A stretch of 64,000 nucleotides of DNA. Source: Saccharopolyspora erythraea NRRL 2338 (GTDB taxonomy: Bacteria > Actinomycetota > Actinomycetes > Mycobacteriales > Pseudonocardiaceae). Below the pieces are notes generated by a model. The model saw only the letters and a program-made list of their open reading frames with translations, was not told the origin of the DNA and searched no databases. The stretch spans positions 7,367,584-7,431,583 of the forward strand of contig NC_009142.1 in assembly GCF_000062885.1 (NCBI RefSeq), in the 5' to 3' direction. Below, one piece after another: positions 21,863 through 31,434 of the stretch. Made by a program: the position numbers and the translations under genes. Each line of letters opens with the position of its first letter. The stretch's first letter is position 1.

Positions 21863-22108
21863 TCAGCTCTTGCGCTGGTTCTCCGGCTGGATCTTCTTCT
21901 TCCGGAACACACCCGCGACCATGCCCACGACGCCGAGCACCACGGCGGCCGAACCGACCGGCCCGAACGACTCCAGGGGGCTGGGCTGCGCGACCACGGT
22001 CGACCTGGCGCCGGCACTGGCGGTCGTCCCGGCCACCAGCAGGCCCGTGACGAGCACGGCGCTGAGCACGGACACGCGGGTGCACACGCATGCCAATCGG
22101 CTACGCAC
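21863..22108 (-). CDS. Small exported single-pass membrane protein
   Basis: 81 residues: N-terminal signal-like helix (about 10-31), a short Pro/Ser stretch, then a second hydrophobic helix (about 47-65) and a basic tail FRKKKIQPENQRKS. GTG 22108 is chosen because GGGAGG lies 8 bases upstream. A perfect palindrome ACCCGTACGGGT (22133-22144) sits just before the ribosome site. Family not recognised. Confidence 0.65.
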   Translation of the reverse strand: MRSRLACVCTRVSVLSAVLVTGLLVAGTTASAGARSTVVAQPSPLESFGPVGSAAVVLGVVGMVAGVFRKKKIQPENQRKS

Positions 22109-22365
22109 GAGCGTTGCCTCCCTTGACGGGTAACCCGTACGGGTCACAAGCATTTGCAGCTCGGTGGCGGACAGTACCGACCAGACGTAAACGTCGAAGT
22201 CGCGTTGCGTAAACCTGTCACGACGGAATGATCATATTTTCCGTTCTGGGCGGCTTCGCACCGGGTCGGCGAAACACCGTTCGCCGCAGGGCAACCGCAG
22301 TGCGGAACGCGGATCCGGCGGCTCCCGCGCGACGGCCGGATCCGCGGTCATGAGTTCACGCACAC

Positions 22366-24966
22366 TCAGCCGGGCGACCCGTCCCCCGTCTCGGTGACGG
22401 CGAGCTGCACCCGGCCGACCCGCCCGTAGGTGGTGCCGCGCTGCCGCGCCGGGCGGCCGACCCGCGCGGCGGCCTCGTGCAGCTCCTCGATCGTGCGGGC
22501 CGAACCGTGCTCGGACCCGGCCATCCGGCTGATCGTCTCCTCCATCAGCGTCCCGCCGAGGTCGTTGGCGCCCCCGGTGAGCACCTCCGAGGTGCCCTCG
22601 TCGCCGAGCTTCACCCACGAGCACTGCACGTTGTCGATGCGCCCGTGCAGCAGGATCCGCGCCATCGCGTGCACCGCGCGGTTGTCGCGGCGGGTCGGCC
22701 CCGGCCGGGCGAGACCGGCGAGGTAGATCGGCGCGTTGCGGTGCACGAACGGCAGCGGCACGAACTCGGTGAACCCGCCGGCACCGTTGCTCGCGGCGGT
22801 GTCCTGCACGCCGGCCAGCGTTCGCAGGTGGCCGAGCCAGTGCTCCGGGGTGTCGACGTGGCCGTACATCATCGTCGACGAGGACGGGATGCCGAGCCGG
22901 TGCGCGGTGCTGATCACCTCGATCCACTCCGCGGCGGGCAGCTTGCCCTTGGTCAGCACCCACCGCACGTCGTCGTCGAGGATCTCGGCGGCTGTGCCGG
23001 GGATGCTGCCGAGGCCCGCCTCGGCCAGCTCGGAAAGCCACTCCTCGACGCTCACGCCCGCCTTCGCCGAGGCGCTGACGATCTCCATCGGGCTGAAGGC
23101 GTGCACGTGCATCTCCGGCACCCGCTGCTTCACCGCCCGGACCAGGTCCGCGTACCCGCTGACCGGCAGCTTCGGGTCGATGCCGCCCTGCATGCAGACC
23201 TCGGTGGCCCCGGCGAGCCACGCCTCCTCGGCGCGGTCGGCGACCTCCTGGGGCGAGAGCCGGTATGCGTCGGCGTCGCGCTCGCGCTGCGCGAACGCGC
23301 AGAAGCGGCAGCCGACGTAGCAGATGTTGGAGAAGTTGATGTTGCGGTTGACCACGTAGGTGACGTCGTCGCCCACGACCTCGCGGCGCAGGTCGTCGGC
23401 GATGCCGGCCAGGGTGTCCAGCGCGGCTCCGTCGCAGGTCATCAGGGCCATCGCGGCGGCGGTGTGTGGCTCCTCGAGCAGCGCCGCCGGGTCGGACCCG
23501 GCCAGGTCCAGGCCGGCGCGGACCTCGGAGTCGAGCCGTTGCGGCGCGGCTCCGCTCGGCAGCTGGGCGCGCAGCTCGTCCCAGTCGCCGTAGACGGTGT
23601 CGAAGTCGCCGCGGCGGTCGCCGGTGCGACCGACCGTGTCGATGCTGCTGTGCAGGTCGGTGCGTCCGATCGACTCGAATCCGCCGTCGGGCTCCTGCCA
23701 CTCCCGGCCGACCGGCACGGCGTCCTCCGACGCCAGACCGTCCGGTGTGGACAGCGCGGCGACGTGGCCCGCGATGCGCGGGTCGATCCACTGCGTGCTG
23801 TCCCCGGCCAGCCCCGCGCGCACGTAGCGCGGGTAGGCGGTCAGCCGCTCGCGCATGCCGAAACCGCCCTCGGCGGTGCGCGCGGCGAGGTCGTCGATGT
23901 GCGGCCACGGGTGTTCGGGGTTGACGTGGTCGGGCGTCACCGGCGACACCCCGCCCCAGTCGTCGATCCCGGCGCGCAGCAACAGCAGCAGCTCGTCGCC
24001 GACGAGGTTCGGGGGCGCCTGCACGCTCACGTCCGACGGCATCAGCAGCCGGGCGACGGCGGTGGTCGCGGCCAGGTCCTGCAGGTCGGCGTCGGGCATG
24101 CCGCGCATCCGGGTGTCGGGCTTGGCCCGGAAGTTCTGGACGATGATCTCCTGCAGGTGCCCGTACTGGCGGGCGCTGCGGCGCAGCGCCATCAGCGACT
24201 CGGCGCGTTCGGTCCTGGTCTCACCGATCCCGATCAGGATGCCGCTGGTGAACGGCACGCCCACGCGCCCGGCGTCGGAAAGCACCCGCAGCCGCACCGC
24301 GGGCTCCTTGTCCGGGCTGGCGTAGTGCGGGTTGCCCTTCTCGCTCCACAGCCGCTCGGAGGTCGTCTCCAGCATCATGCCCATGCTGGCGGCGACCGGC
24401 TTGAGCCTGGTCAGCTCCGACCAGCTCAGCACCCCCGGGTTGAGGTGCGGCAGCAGCCCGGTCTCCTCCAGCACCGCGACGGCGCAGGACCGTACGTAGT
24501 CCACTGTGGAGGAATACCCGCGCGCGTCCAGCCACTCGGCGGCGGCGGGCCAGCGGTCCTCCGGGCGGTCGCCGAGGGTGAACAGCGCTTCCTTGCACCC
24601 CGCCGCCGCGCCCCGCCGCGCGATCTCCAGGACCTCCTCGCGCTCCAGGTAGGCGGACTCGACCCGGTGCGGCACCGTCGCGAAAGTGCAGTAGTGGCAG
24701 CGGTCCCGGCACAGCCGGGTGAGCGGGATGAAGACGTTGCGGCTGTAGGTGACGACCCCCTGGCGCCCCTCGGCCAGCAGGTGCGCGTCGCGGGCGCGGC
24801 CCGCCGCGGCCAGCAGCGCGTCGAGGTCGTCGCCGCGCGCGTGCAGCAGCACGGCGGCTTCGGTGACGTCGAGCGACACGCCGTCGGTGGCGCGGCGCAG
24901 CGCCCGGCGCATCGCCGAGGCGCTCGGTACGGGCTCCGGCGGTGGTGAGAGTTGCAGATCGGCCAC
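22366..24966 (-). CDS. fbiC: Bifunctional FO synthase (CofG-CofH)
   Basis: Makes the deazaflavin FO of coenzyme F420 from tyrosine and a pyrimidine precursor, using two radical-SAM domains. 866 residues. The N-terminal CofG-like half has [10 protein letters not shown] near residue 83; the C-terminal CofH-like half has [10 protein letters not shown] near residue 550. Both are CxxxCxxC cluster sites. Start GTG 24966 has only a weak GGGG-type ribosome site, but no better start is seen. Transcribed alone. Confidence 0.96.
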   Translation of the reverse strand: MADLQLSPPPEPVPSASAMRRALRRATDGVSLDVTEAAVLLHARGDDLDALLAAAGRARDAHLLAEGRQGVVTYSRNVFIPLTRLCRDRCHYCTFATVPHRVESAYLEREEVLEIARRGAAAGCKEALFTLGDRPEDRWPAAAEWLDARGYSSTVDYVRSCAVAVLEETGLLPHLNPGVLSWSELTRLKPVAASMGMMLETTSERLWSEKGNPHYASPDKEPAVRLRVLSDAGRVGVPFTSGILIGIGETRTERAESLMALRRSARQYGHLQEIIVQNFRAKPDTRMRGMPDADLQDLAATTAVARLLMPSDVSVQAPPNLVGDELLLLLRAGIDDWGGVSPVTPDHVNPEHPWPHIDDLAARTAEGGFGMRERLTAYPRYVRAGLAGDSTQWIDPRIAGHVAALSTPDGLASEDAVPVGREWQEPDGGFESIGRTDLHSSIDTVGRTGDRRGDFDTVYGDWDELRAQLPSGAAPQRLDSEVRAGLDLAGSDPAALLEEPHTAAAMALMTCDGAALDTLAGIADDLRREVVGDDVTYVVNRNINFSNICYVGCRFCAFAQRERDADAYRLSPQEVADRAEEAWLAGATEVCMQGGIDPKLPVSGYADLVRAVKQRVPEMHVHAFSPMEIVSASAKAGVSVEEWLSELAEAGLGSIPGTAAEILDDDVRWVLTKGKLPAAEWIEVISTAHRLGIPSSSTMMYGHVDTPEHWLGHLRTLAGVQDTAASNGAGGFTEFVPLPFVHRNAPIYLAGLARPGPTRRDNRAVHAMARILLHGRIDNVQCSWVKLGDEGTSEVLTGGANDLGGTLMEETISRMAGSEHGSARTIEELHEAAARVGRPARQRGTTYGRVGRVQLAVTETGDGSPG

Positions 24967-25140
24967 CCCGTGACCCTAAGTCCCGCGCGGGTACCCACGC
25001 AGCCGTCGGCGACGCACAGCACACATCACGCACGGCTACTCAATTACTCCGATTCGCCCTATCAGACTTCCCCAAATAAGCGCAAAATCCCGACGAACCG
25101 CTACTGAGCGGTCGTGATTCTGCGTCTCGGGAGGACCCGC

Positions 25141-26640
25141 GTGTCACGCAAACTTGGTAAGCATCGCGCCTTGCGCTTCGCCGGACCGGCGTTCGCGCTC
25201 GCCCTGCTCGTACCCACCGGCGCGGCAGGTGCCGCACCTGCCCCCGCCCCCGCGCCCGCGGCCACCGCCGCCCCGGCGCACTTCATGGTCGTCGGCCCGG
25301 TCGGCAACCTGGCCCGGACCGAGAAGTCGGTCCGGGCGGCGGGCGGCACCGTCGTGCAGAGCTGGCCGCAGATCGGCGTGCTCGTCGCGACCTCGACGGA
25401 CGCCGGTTTCGCCGCCGCGGTGCGCGGTCGTCCCGGAGTCCAGCAGGCCGGAGCCAGCCGCAACCTCGTCGAATGGCTGCCGCCGGCGAACAGCACGATG
25501 CTCGAGCCCACCGAGGGCACGCTGTCGGCTCCCGCGTCGATCGCCGCGGCCGGCGACGCCGAACCGCTGGAAGCCGAGCAGTGGGACCTGCCGCTGATCA
25601 AGGCCGACAAGGCGCACCTGCTCTCCCAGGGCGACAAGGACGTCACCGTCGGCGTGCTCGACTACGGCATCGACCCGGCGCACCCCGACCTCAAGCCCAA
25701 CCTCGACGTCTCCCGCTCGGTGAGCTGCGTCGACCAGGGCATCCCGGACCAGTCCCCCGCCGCGTGGGCCCCGGAGAACGCCGAGCAGGACCACGGCACG
25801 CACGTCGCGGGCACCGTCGCCGCCGCGCGCAACGGCATCGGCGTCGCGGGAGTCGCCCCCGGCGTCACCCTCGCCTCGGTGCGGGTCATCGACGACGACG
25901 GCTTCATCTACCCCGAGTACGCGGTGTGCGGTTTCGTCTGGGCCGCCGAGCACGGCTTCGACGTCACCAACAACTCCTACTTCGTCGACCCCTGGTACCT
26001 GTGGTGCGACAGCGACCCGGACCAGAAGGCCGCGGCGGAGGCGGTGCGCCGGGCGGTCGCCTACGCGTCGCGCAAGGACGTCGTCACCGTCGCCTCGGCG
26101 GGCAACAGCAACTGGGACCTGTCCAAGCCGATCCTCGACCAGAACAGCCCGAACAACGGCGGCCCGGTGCAGGAGCGCCAGACCGGCGACGAGTGCCGCA
26201 TCCTGCCCGCCGAGCTCGACGGCGTGGTGACGGTCAGCTCGGTGGGTGTGAAGTCGGAGAAGTCCTACTTCGCCAACTACGGCCTCGGTTCGATCGACGT
26301 GACCGCGCCCGGCGGTGACGCGCGCCAGATCCCGCAGACGCCGTCGGCCAACGGCCGCATCCTGTCCACGCTGCCCGGCGGCGGCTGGGGCTGGAAGCAG
26401 GGCACCTCGATGTCGGGCCCGCACGCGGCCGGTGTCGTCGCGCTGCTGCGCAGCACCCACCCGGACTGGAACGCCAAGCAGGTCACCAGAGTCCTGCAGG
26501 CGCAGGCGGACCGCCTGACCTGCCCGGACTTCTACGACCCGAACGGCGACGGCAAGGCCGACGCGGTGTGCGAGGGCGGCCGCACAGGCGCCGGCTTCCA
26601 CGGCGCGGGCATGGTCGACGCGCTCGACGCGGTGCGCTGA
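25141..26640 (+). CDS. Secreted subtilisin-like serine protease (S8)
   Basis: 499 residues. Signal peptide (about 1-33) and Ala/Pro linker, an inhibitor-like propeptide (about 45-120), then the catalytic domain with Asp174 in VLDYGID, His218 in DHGTHVAG and Ser423 in GTSMSGPH. Four or more Cys suggest disulfides. A DPNGDGKAD segment near the end could bind calcium. GTG 25141 has GGGAGGA 7 bases upstream. Monocistronic, with a terminator after it. Confidence 0.93.
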   Translation: MSRKLGKHRALRFAGPAFALALLVPTGAAGAAPAPAPAPAATAAPAHFMVVGPVGNLARTEKSVRAAGGTVVQSWPQIGVLVATSTDAGFAAAVRGRPGVQQAGASRNLVEWLPPANSTMLEPTEGTLSAPASIAAAGDAEPLEAEQWDLPLIKADKAHLLSQGDKDVTVGVLDYGIDPAHPDLKPNLDVSRSVSCVDQGIPDQSPAAWAPENAEQDHGTHVAGTVAAARNGIGVAGVAPGVTLASVRVIDDDGFIYPEYAVCGFVWAAEHGFDVTNNSYFVDPWYLWCDSDPDQKAAAEAVRRAVAYASRKDVVTVASAGNSNWDLSKPILDQNSPNNGGPVQERQTGDECRILPAELDGVVTVSSVGVKSEKSYFANYGLGSIDVTAPGGDARQIPQTPSANGRILSTLPGGGWGWKQGTSMSGPHAAGVVALLRSTHPDWNAKQVTRVLQAQADRLTCPDFYDPNGDGKADAVCEGGRTGAGFHGAGMVDALDAVR

Positions 26641-26660
26641 CGCAGCGACGGTTCCACACC

Positions 26661-26689
26661 GGAAAGCCCCCGCCCGGCGGGGGCTTTCC
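26661..26689 (+). terminator. Terminator after the subtilase gene
   Basis: GGAAAGCCCCCGCC at 26661-26674 pairs with 26676-26689; in practice about 12 bp with a small loop, 20 bases after the stop. Confidence 0.75.
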
Positions 26690-26773
26690 TCATTCCCGGG
26701 GGGGCGCACGCTTCTCGCTCTTGCCCCACCGGGGCTGCCGCGACGCAGGGTCCGGAGGCGCCGCGTTTGCGGC

Positions 26774-27382
26774 TCAGCCGCGGTCTCGCTTCGCCGGGTT
26801 TCCGCCCTGTCCCGCCGGCAGGATGCGGTCGATGACCGTGCCGACCAGTTCGTCGGGGTCGAAGTCGGCCAGCACGTCCGGAACGGTGAGCTTCTCGACG
26901 GCGAGCCCGGTGAGCGCGAAGTAGAGCAGCACGACGGTCCAGCGGTCCCCAGGCAGCCCGGAGTCCAGGTGGAAGCGGATGTTCTCGGCCAGGTTCGAGC
27001 GGATCGTCTCGGTGAGCGCCGCCCGCAGCTCCGGTCTCCGGGTGGCCTCCAGCCGCAGTTCCAGCAGCGCGAGGTAACCGGTGCGGTCGTCCTCGAGCCT
27101 GCGCATGGTGGCGCGCAGCAGCTCGAAGTCCAGCTCTCGCGTCGGCGGCGCCTTCATCGTCTCGGCGAGCTCGGCGAAGTCGGGTCCCATGCGCTGGTGG
27201 ACGTGCCTGCCCGCCTGCGTGAGCAGGTCGTCGCGGTTGGCGAAGTAGTTGGACGCGGTGCCCTTGGGCACACCCGCCTCCTCGTCCACCGCGCGGAACG
27301 TCAGGCCGCGGGCGCCGTCGCGGGCGAGAACCTCGATCGCCGCGTCGACCAGCGCGGTCCGGCGCGCGGGGTTCTGGACCAT
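26774..27382 (-). CDS. TetR-family regulator
   Basis: 202 residues. HTH visible as LTFRAVDEEAGVPKGTASNYFANRDDL (about residues 27-53); the rest is a helical ligand domain. Divergent from the reductase gene, whose promoter carries an inverted repeat that is its likely operator. Confidence 0.9.
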   Translation of the reverse strand: MVQNPARRTALVDAAIEVLARDGARGLTFRAVDEEAGVPKGTASNYFANRDDLLTQAGRHVHQRMGPDFAELAETMKAPPTRELDFELLRATMRRLEDDRTGYLALLELRLEATRRPELRAALTETIRSNLAENIRFHLDSGLPGDRWTVVLLYFALTGLAVEKLTVPDVLADFDPDELVGTVIDRILPAGQGGNPAKRDRG

Positions 27383-27408
27383 GACGCCTCCTCGGCGGAG
27401 AACGGACT

Positions 27409-27447
27409 TGCAACCACTACAGGCAGAGTACTACAACTGAAGTGGTT
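27409..27447 (+). promoter_or_regulatory. Promoter and operator of the reductase gene
   Basis: TTGCAA (27409-27414), a 17-base spacer and TACAAC (27432-27437) make a good promoter. AACCACT (27412-27418) and AGTGGTT (27441-27447) form an inverted repeat that brackets the -10, fitting repression by the divergent TetR gene. Confidence 0.6.
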
Positions 27448-27468
27448 ACTGGCCCGGAGGAGGACCAC

Positions 27469-28053
27469 ATGCGAAAGCTCACCTATCTCGTCGCCGCGAC
27501 CCTCGACGGCTTCATCGCGGGGCCGGACGCGACCGACCCCACCGGCTCCGGGATCTTCACCATGGAGGGCGATCACATGGCGGCCCTCCTGGACGAGTAC
27601 CCGGACATCGTCCCGGTGCAGGCGCGCGAAGCCCTCGGCCTCGCGAGCACCCCCAACAAGCACTTCGACACAGTGGTGGAGGGGCGGGTGTCGTACGAGG
27701 GCGGGCTCGCCGCGGGCATCCCCAACGCCTACCCGCACCTGCGCCACCTCGTCTTCACCCGGACCATGACCGAAAGCCCGGACCCCGGCGTGGAGATCGT
27801 CTCCAGCGATCCGGTGGAGGTGGTCCGGGAGCTGAAGCGGGAGGCCGGGCAGGGCATCTGGCTCGTGGGCGGGGGCAGCCTCGCGGCCGCCCTGCGCCCG
27901 GAGATCGACGAACTGGTCATCAAGCTGCACCCCGTCACCGTCGGGAACGGCATCCGGATGTTCGAGGGCGACTTCGACCCCGCGCAGTTCCGGCTGACCA
28001 GGAGCCAGACCTTCGAATCCGGCGTCCTCCACCTCACCTACGAACGGCGGTGA
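27469..28053 (+). CDS. Dihydrofolate reductase-like (RibD C-terminal domain) protein
   Basis: 194 residues. N-terminal RKLTYLVAATLDGFIAG and the late VGGGSLAAALRP glycine-rich loop are typical of the RibD_C/YyaP-YwjB family of NADPH-binding reductases. Not the housekeeping folate enzyme. ATG 27469 has GGAGGAGG upstream. The substrate is unknown; it is probably induced through the divergent TetR protein. Confidence 0.85.
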   Translation: MRKLTYLVAATLDGFIAGPDATDPTGSGIFTMEGDHMAALLDEYPDIVPVQAREALGLASTPNKHFDTVVEGRVSYEGGLAAGIPNAYPHLRHLVFTRTMTESPDPGVEIVSSDPVEVVRELKREAGQGIWLVGGGSLAAALRPEIDELVIKLHPVTVGNGIRMFEGDFDPAQFRLTRSQTFESGVLHLTYERR

Positions 28054-28301
28054 CTCCGGCGGCTGGGGCGGTGCCGCGAGGAACCGCCCCGGCTGGGGGA
28101 GCCGGCTTCCTTACGGGTAGACCTCCGTCGACTGGTGCTCCGGCTCGGGGCCGGGCAGCGTCCTCCGTTCGAACCTTACGGACACGATTGCCGAGATCAA
28201 GGAAACGTTGTCACGACATCACCCCGTCATCGCCGGTCTTCGCAACCGAGGTGTCCGCGGTCGACGCGGCCCCGGACGCGGGCCTATCCGTGTGGCGCCG
28301 G

Positions 28302-28715
28302 TCAGAAGGCGCCGCGGTAAGTTCCGAACGTCCAGAGATTGCCCTCCGGATCCCGCACCGTGAAGGTGTACGAGCCGGCGCCTGAGCCGAACTTCGCGTG
28401 ATGGGGCGGTTCGACGACCTCGCCACCTGCCTCCCGCACCCGGCCATGGACGGCGTCGACATCGTCGGTGGCCAGGTAGATCGCGCTGCTTCCCGCTCGC
28501 ATCCCTCCGTGGACGCTGTCGGTGTGCTTCGTCCCGCCGACGACCAGTGCGCCACCGCCGGGCCACACCAGCTCAGCGTGCACGACGTCGCCCTCCTCGT
28601 CCGACGCCGCCAATGCCTCGTGAAAGCCGAGGACGTCGGTGAGAAACCGCAACGCCGCTCGCGTGTCGTCGTAGTGCAGGATCGGTAAGAGCGCGGTCCG
28701 CGAACTGTCAGCCAT
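28302..28715 (-). CDS. VOC-family (glyoxalase/bleomycin-resistance-like) protein
   Basis: 137 residues with two beta-alpha-beta-beta-beta modules. LPILHYDDTRAALRFLTDVLGF opens the first and YTFTVRDPEGNLWTFGTY closes the second. The metal ligands of true glyoxalase are not all obvious. ATG 28715 is chosen; the preceding GTG is also in frame and no ribosome site decides. Function unknown. Confidence 0.8.
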   Translation of the reverse strand: MADSSRTALLPILHYDDTRAALRFLTDVLGFHEALAASDEEGDVVHAELVWPGGGALVVGGTKHTDSVHGGMRAGSSAIYLATDDVDAVHGRVREAGGEVVEPPHHAKFGSGAGSYTFTVRDPEGNLWTFGTYRGAF

Positions 28716-29340
28716 GCACACACACTACTGATCGCGATGACAAGGGATCCCGGGCTACCCGCACCTTGGAGCCGCCCAGCCGAGACACGGTGCCACCATT
28801 CAGACCGATTGGGCCATTTCGGTGTTTCACGCATTAAATAGAGTCTGTTGCCCTGTCACTTGCTCGAAGTCAGCCGGACAGGTAGCGATGACCGCAACCT
28901 GGCAGCTGGGCAAAGCACCGTTGTCTCTCTGATGTACCAAGAGGCACTGTAGCGCCCGTGTCTCGGACACCGCGTCAGTTCTTCAGAAAGCCGCACTTCC
29001 AGCGTAGAAATGCGCTGTTTGCGGATTTCCGCATTGGTGCTTCTGCCGCTCGCGGTTCAGCGCTTGCCGGACGAGCCACTTGCCCATGTGCGCCTCCGCC
29101 GGAGGACCCAGGCCTCCCGCACGAGGTCGGGTACTGGGCGCTGTCGTCAGGGATGCACTCATCGTCACCAGCCGCGTGGGGGCCGGATGACTCGGTGTAG
29201 CGCTGGGGTGTTCGATCACGAGTCCGCTAACGGGTCGGTGCTTGGCTCGCGCGGATGATCTCGCGCGCCCACGACTCACCTGTGCCGCTTGACACCCGCC
29301 AATCCCACAGAGTTCGCACATGCCGCCCTAGAACGTGTGA
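28716..29340. other. Gene-poor accessory region
   Basis: About 625 bases, of lower GC around 28800-29000 than its neighbours. Short frames exist on both strands, but none has a ribosome site or recognisable product. It marks the start of the accessory block that runs to about 34.7 kb. Confidence 0.4.
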
Positions 29341-29838
29341 TCAGGCAGTCTCATACTGCGGACCGACGACGAGCTCCAGGGTGGGACGCATCATGAGCCC
29401 GGCCTTCGCGCGCCAGGTGCGGTCGCCGACGATGCCGTCCGGCGCGATTGACGAGATCTGCTGGAATTGCACCACCTTCGCTTTGGTGAGGGGCCCGAAA
29501 ATCCCGTCCTGCACCAGCCCAGCAACGATGAGGGTGTTCAGCGTGCGCTGCAGGTCCCAGACGACACCCCCTGTCGAGCCCTCCTGAAGCACTGGCATCG
29601 CGCTACCGCTCGGCAGCGCCTGCCAGGACAGAGGTCCGACAATACCGTCCACGATGAGACTCTTGATCAGCTGCTGAAACTCCCTGACACGGCCCTCGGT
29701 GAGCGGGCCGAAGATCCCGTCGACCTGAAGCACCATGAGCCCGGGCACGTCAGGCGCACGGTTCAATGCCCGCTGAAGCCTTTTCACCGCTTCGCCGGTG
29801 TCGCCGTTCTTAATCGACGGTTGTCCTGGATTCGACAT
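29341..29838 (-). CDS. Tandem peptidoglycan-binding domain protein
   Basis: 165 residues made of two PG_binding_1 repeats (about 9-70 and 79-145), each with the VDGIFGPLT or QDGIFGPLT and DGIVG motifs. No signal peptide and no catalytic domain, so it resembles a free cell-wall-binding module, as in phage lysin parts or effector-linked modules. ATG 29838 has TAGGAG upstream. Less GC-rich than core genes, suggesting acquisition. Confidence 0.85.
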   Translation of the reverse strand: MSNPGQPSIKNGDTGEAVKRLQRALNRAPDVPGLMVLQVDGIFGPLTEGRVREFQQLIKSLIVDGIVGPLSWQALPSGSAMPVLQEGSTGGVVWDLQRTLNTLIVAGLVQDGIFGPLTKAKVVQFQQISSIAPDGIVGDRTWRAKAGLMMRPTLELVVGPQYETA

Positions 29839-29846
29839 GATATCTC

Positions 29847-29990
29847 CTACGTGATTCCTGCAGCTTGACCGCTATTCTGCGCCCTGCCGCCACCCATTAG
29901 CGCCTCCCGCAATCCGCAAAACAATAGATAGTTGGCCCCAATGCCGATCCAGTTCGGGTTCACTGAGGATCTAGTCCCTGTGGTGCTCAA
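29847..29990 (-). CDS. Possible small protein upstream of the peptidoglycan-binding gene
   Basis: A 47-residue frame from TTG 29990 ends 9 bases before the peptidoglycan-binding gene and would be co-transcribed with it. It contains one weakly hydrophobic segment (NWIGIGANYLLFCGLREAL). No ribosome site is clear and no family is recognised, so it may instead be a remnant of a truncated upstream gene. Confidence 0.25.
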   Translation of the reverse strand: MSTTGTRSSVNPNWIGIGANYLLFCGLREALMGGGRAQNSGQAAGIT

Positions 29991-30446
29991 GCGACGTGAA
30001 CACCGGGGTGGGAAGCGTGCGCCGAGCGGCCGCGAGCCGTCGCGGCGTGCCCGCTGCCGGTGCTGGCGTTCGGGAAGAGGCGACGACGGCCACAAGAGGG
30101 GCCGCGCCGCCAACCGACCACGCGGCATGGGGACGGCGGCGTGGAGCGCTTTACGGCACAGCGCGGCGCACGGGCCGGGGGACGCAGCGGGGCACGGGCG
30201 GATGCATGGTCAACCCCGGCAGACGGAGGGGAAGAGCGCCCTCGCCCTGGTAATGGGTGCTGCGCGCCGGAAGTGGGCACATGCGGAGTGTGATCACGGC
30301 GCTCCTGGATCGGGCTGCCGCAGCCCTGCTTGAAGTCCGGGTCCAGGACGGCCGGACACCGCAACGCGCAGGGAAGCTTGTTACGGCCCGAAGTCCGTAA
30401 CGAGGGAGGCGGCGGTGTTACGGGTCGGCCGTAACACCGCCGCGCA
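29991..30446. other. Gene-free region ending in GTTACGG hairpins
   Basis: No supported gene. The right end holds two hairpins built on the same word: GTTACGG/CCGTAAC (30380-30386 with 30395-30401) and the longer stem at 30410-30442. Confidence 0.45.
30410..30442 (-). terminator. Hairpin terminator beside the xth fragment
   Basis: Perfect 14-bp stem (30410-30423 with 30429-30442) and 5-base loop, five bases past the stop codon of the degenerate exonuclease fragment. It may be the original xth terminator. Confidence 0.65.
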
Positions 30447-30578
30447 TCAGAAGTCGAAGACCGCCGTCACAGGCGCATGGTCCGACCAGCGCTTGTCGTA
30501 GCTCGGCGCCCGCTCGGCGTCAGGCGTCCGGGCACCGCTCGGCCAGGGCGGGGGTCGCTGCGAGGTAGTCGATGCGCC
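30447..30578 (-). pseudogene. Degenerate copy of the 3' end of xth
   Basis: 132 bases match the last 44 or so codons of the intact exonuclease III gene (31435-31565) at roughly 90 percent, with one single-base indel that shifts the frame. The coordinate offset is 987-988 bases. In the frame of the intact gene it reads RIDYLAATPALAERC and then diverges. It and the intact gene flank the HepT-MntA pair. Confidence 0.85.
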
Positions 30579-30629
30579 GGCCCTTGATCTTGTTGATATC
30601 ACTCGGCAGGTCGACCGGACGTCCAAAGA

Positions 30630-30967
30630 CTACGGCTCCAACAACTGCCGCAGGACATCGGCCAACCGGGGAAGCCTCTCGGTGAGGACCTGCCAAACCA
30701 GGGCATCGTCGACTGTCGCGTACCCGTGGATGAGGATGTTGCGAAAAGCCACGATACGGGCGAGATCCGGCACTTGCGCGGCAAGCTCGCTATCCACTTT
30801 GGACAACTGGTTCAGCGCCTCGCCGATGATCTCGAACTGGCGCTCGACAGCAGAGCGCAGCATGGCGTTTGCTGATAACCGGCGAAGTTCTCACCATTGC
30901 TGAAGTCCCTCAGCAGCTCCGATGCCTGAAGCGCATCCCAGAGGTATGCCCGAGCGTCACGCCGCAT
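30630..30967 (-). pseudogene. HepT-like HEPN toxin, frameshifted
   Basis: DUF86/HepT RNase toxin normally neutralised by the neighbouring MntA. From ATG 30967 the frame reads MRRDARAYLWDALQASELL and continues to FAGYQQTP; one base is missing near 30865, after which the family sequence resumes from MLRSAVERQFEIIGEA to the stop at 30630. The repaired protein would be about 112 residues, the usual length. The active-site RX4HXY motif is intact (RNILIHGY), including the Tyr that MntA-type antitoxins AMPylate. It overlaps the mntA stop by 11 bases. A sequencing error would make it an intact gene. Confidence 0.8.
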
Positions 30968-31265
30968 AGAGCAGTTCCCTGGTGTCCAACACCTGCTGCT
31001 TGAAATAGTGGTTTCGGATGCTGGTGGCGCTCACGAGGTCGACCGGACGCCCGAGGATCCGCTCCAGCCCCTCCTTCAGGTCGAAGAAGGTACCGAAGTG
31101 ATCGAATCCCGGGCCGACGTCGAACTCGACCAGCACATCGACGTCACTGGACTCGACGTCGAATGACTCCCCCAGCCCCGACCCGAACACGTCGAGGCGA
31201 CGCACCGAGAGCACGCGGCATAGCTCTTCGATCTCGCGGCGCTTCGCTTCGATCAGCTCGTGCAT
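30957..31265 (-). CDS. MntA-type nucleotidyltransferase antitoxin
   Basis: 102 residues. Minimal nucleotidyltransferase with the GSx(10)DxD motif: FGSGLGESFD then SSDVDVLVEF near residues 27-48. In characterised HEPN-MNT pairs this protein AMPylates and silences the HepT toxin. ATG 31265 has GGGAGGTGA upstream. Encoded just before and overlapping hepT. Confidence 0.88.
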   Translation of the reverse strand: MHELIEAKRREIEELCRVLSVRRLDVFGSGLGESFDVESSDVDVLVEFDVGPGFDHFGTFFDLKEGLERILGRPVDLVSATSIRNHYFKQQVLDTRELLYAA

Positions 31266-31280
31266 CTACGTCACCTCCCG

Positions 31281-31379
31281 GTTCGATTATGCCCGACCAG
31301 GGCAGGTAGGTCACCTTACGGGGAACAGTCGCTCCAGCGACCGTCGCACCAGGTGAACCTGCCTCACCAACGATCGAAC
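31281..31379. repeat. Nested inverted repeats upstream of mntA
   Basis: GTTCGA (31281-31286) pairs with TCGAAC (31374-31379); inside it 31301-31316 pairs with 31351-31363 apart from a three-base bulge; GTCGCT/AGCGAC lies at the centre. The region is the leader or promoter of mntA-hepT and could form a cruciform or structured RNA. Confidence 0.4.
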
Positions 31380-31400
31380 ACGGCGGTTGCCGGCGCATCG

Positions 31401-31420
31401 CACCCTGAACCGGCAGGGTG
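31401..31420 (-). terminator. Hairpin after xth
   Basis: CACCCTG and CAGGGTG form a 7-bp stem with a 6-base loop, 15 bases after the xth stop. Weaker than the hairpin beside the degenerate copy. Confidence 0.45.
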
Positions 31421-31434
31421 GTGCATCGGCCAGT

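Noticed and set aside
22133-22144. ACCCGTACGGGT palindrome as an operator
   Set aside because: Noted in the gene entry, but alone and without a candidate regulator it is not claimed as a site.
22477-24948. 823-codon open frame opposite fbiC
   Set aside because: Antisense to a well-conserved gene and of low-complexity His/Arg/Gly composition.
28983-29321. 112-codon frame on the minus strand
   Set aside because: No ribosome site, no recognisable domain and mixed composition; kept as gene-free.
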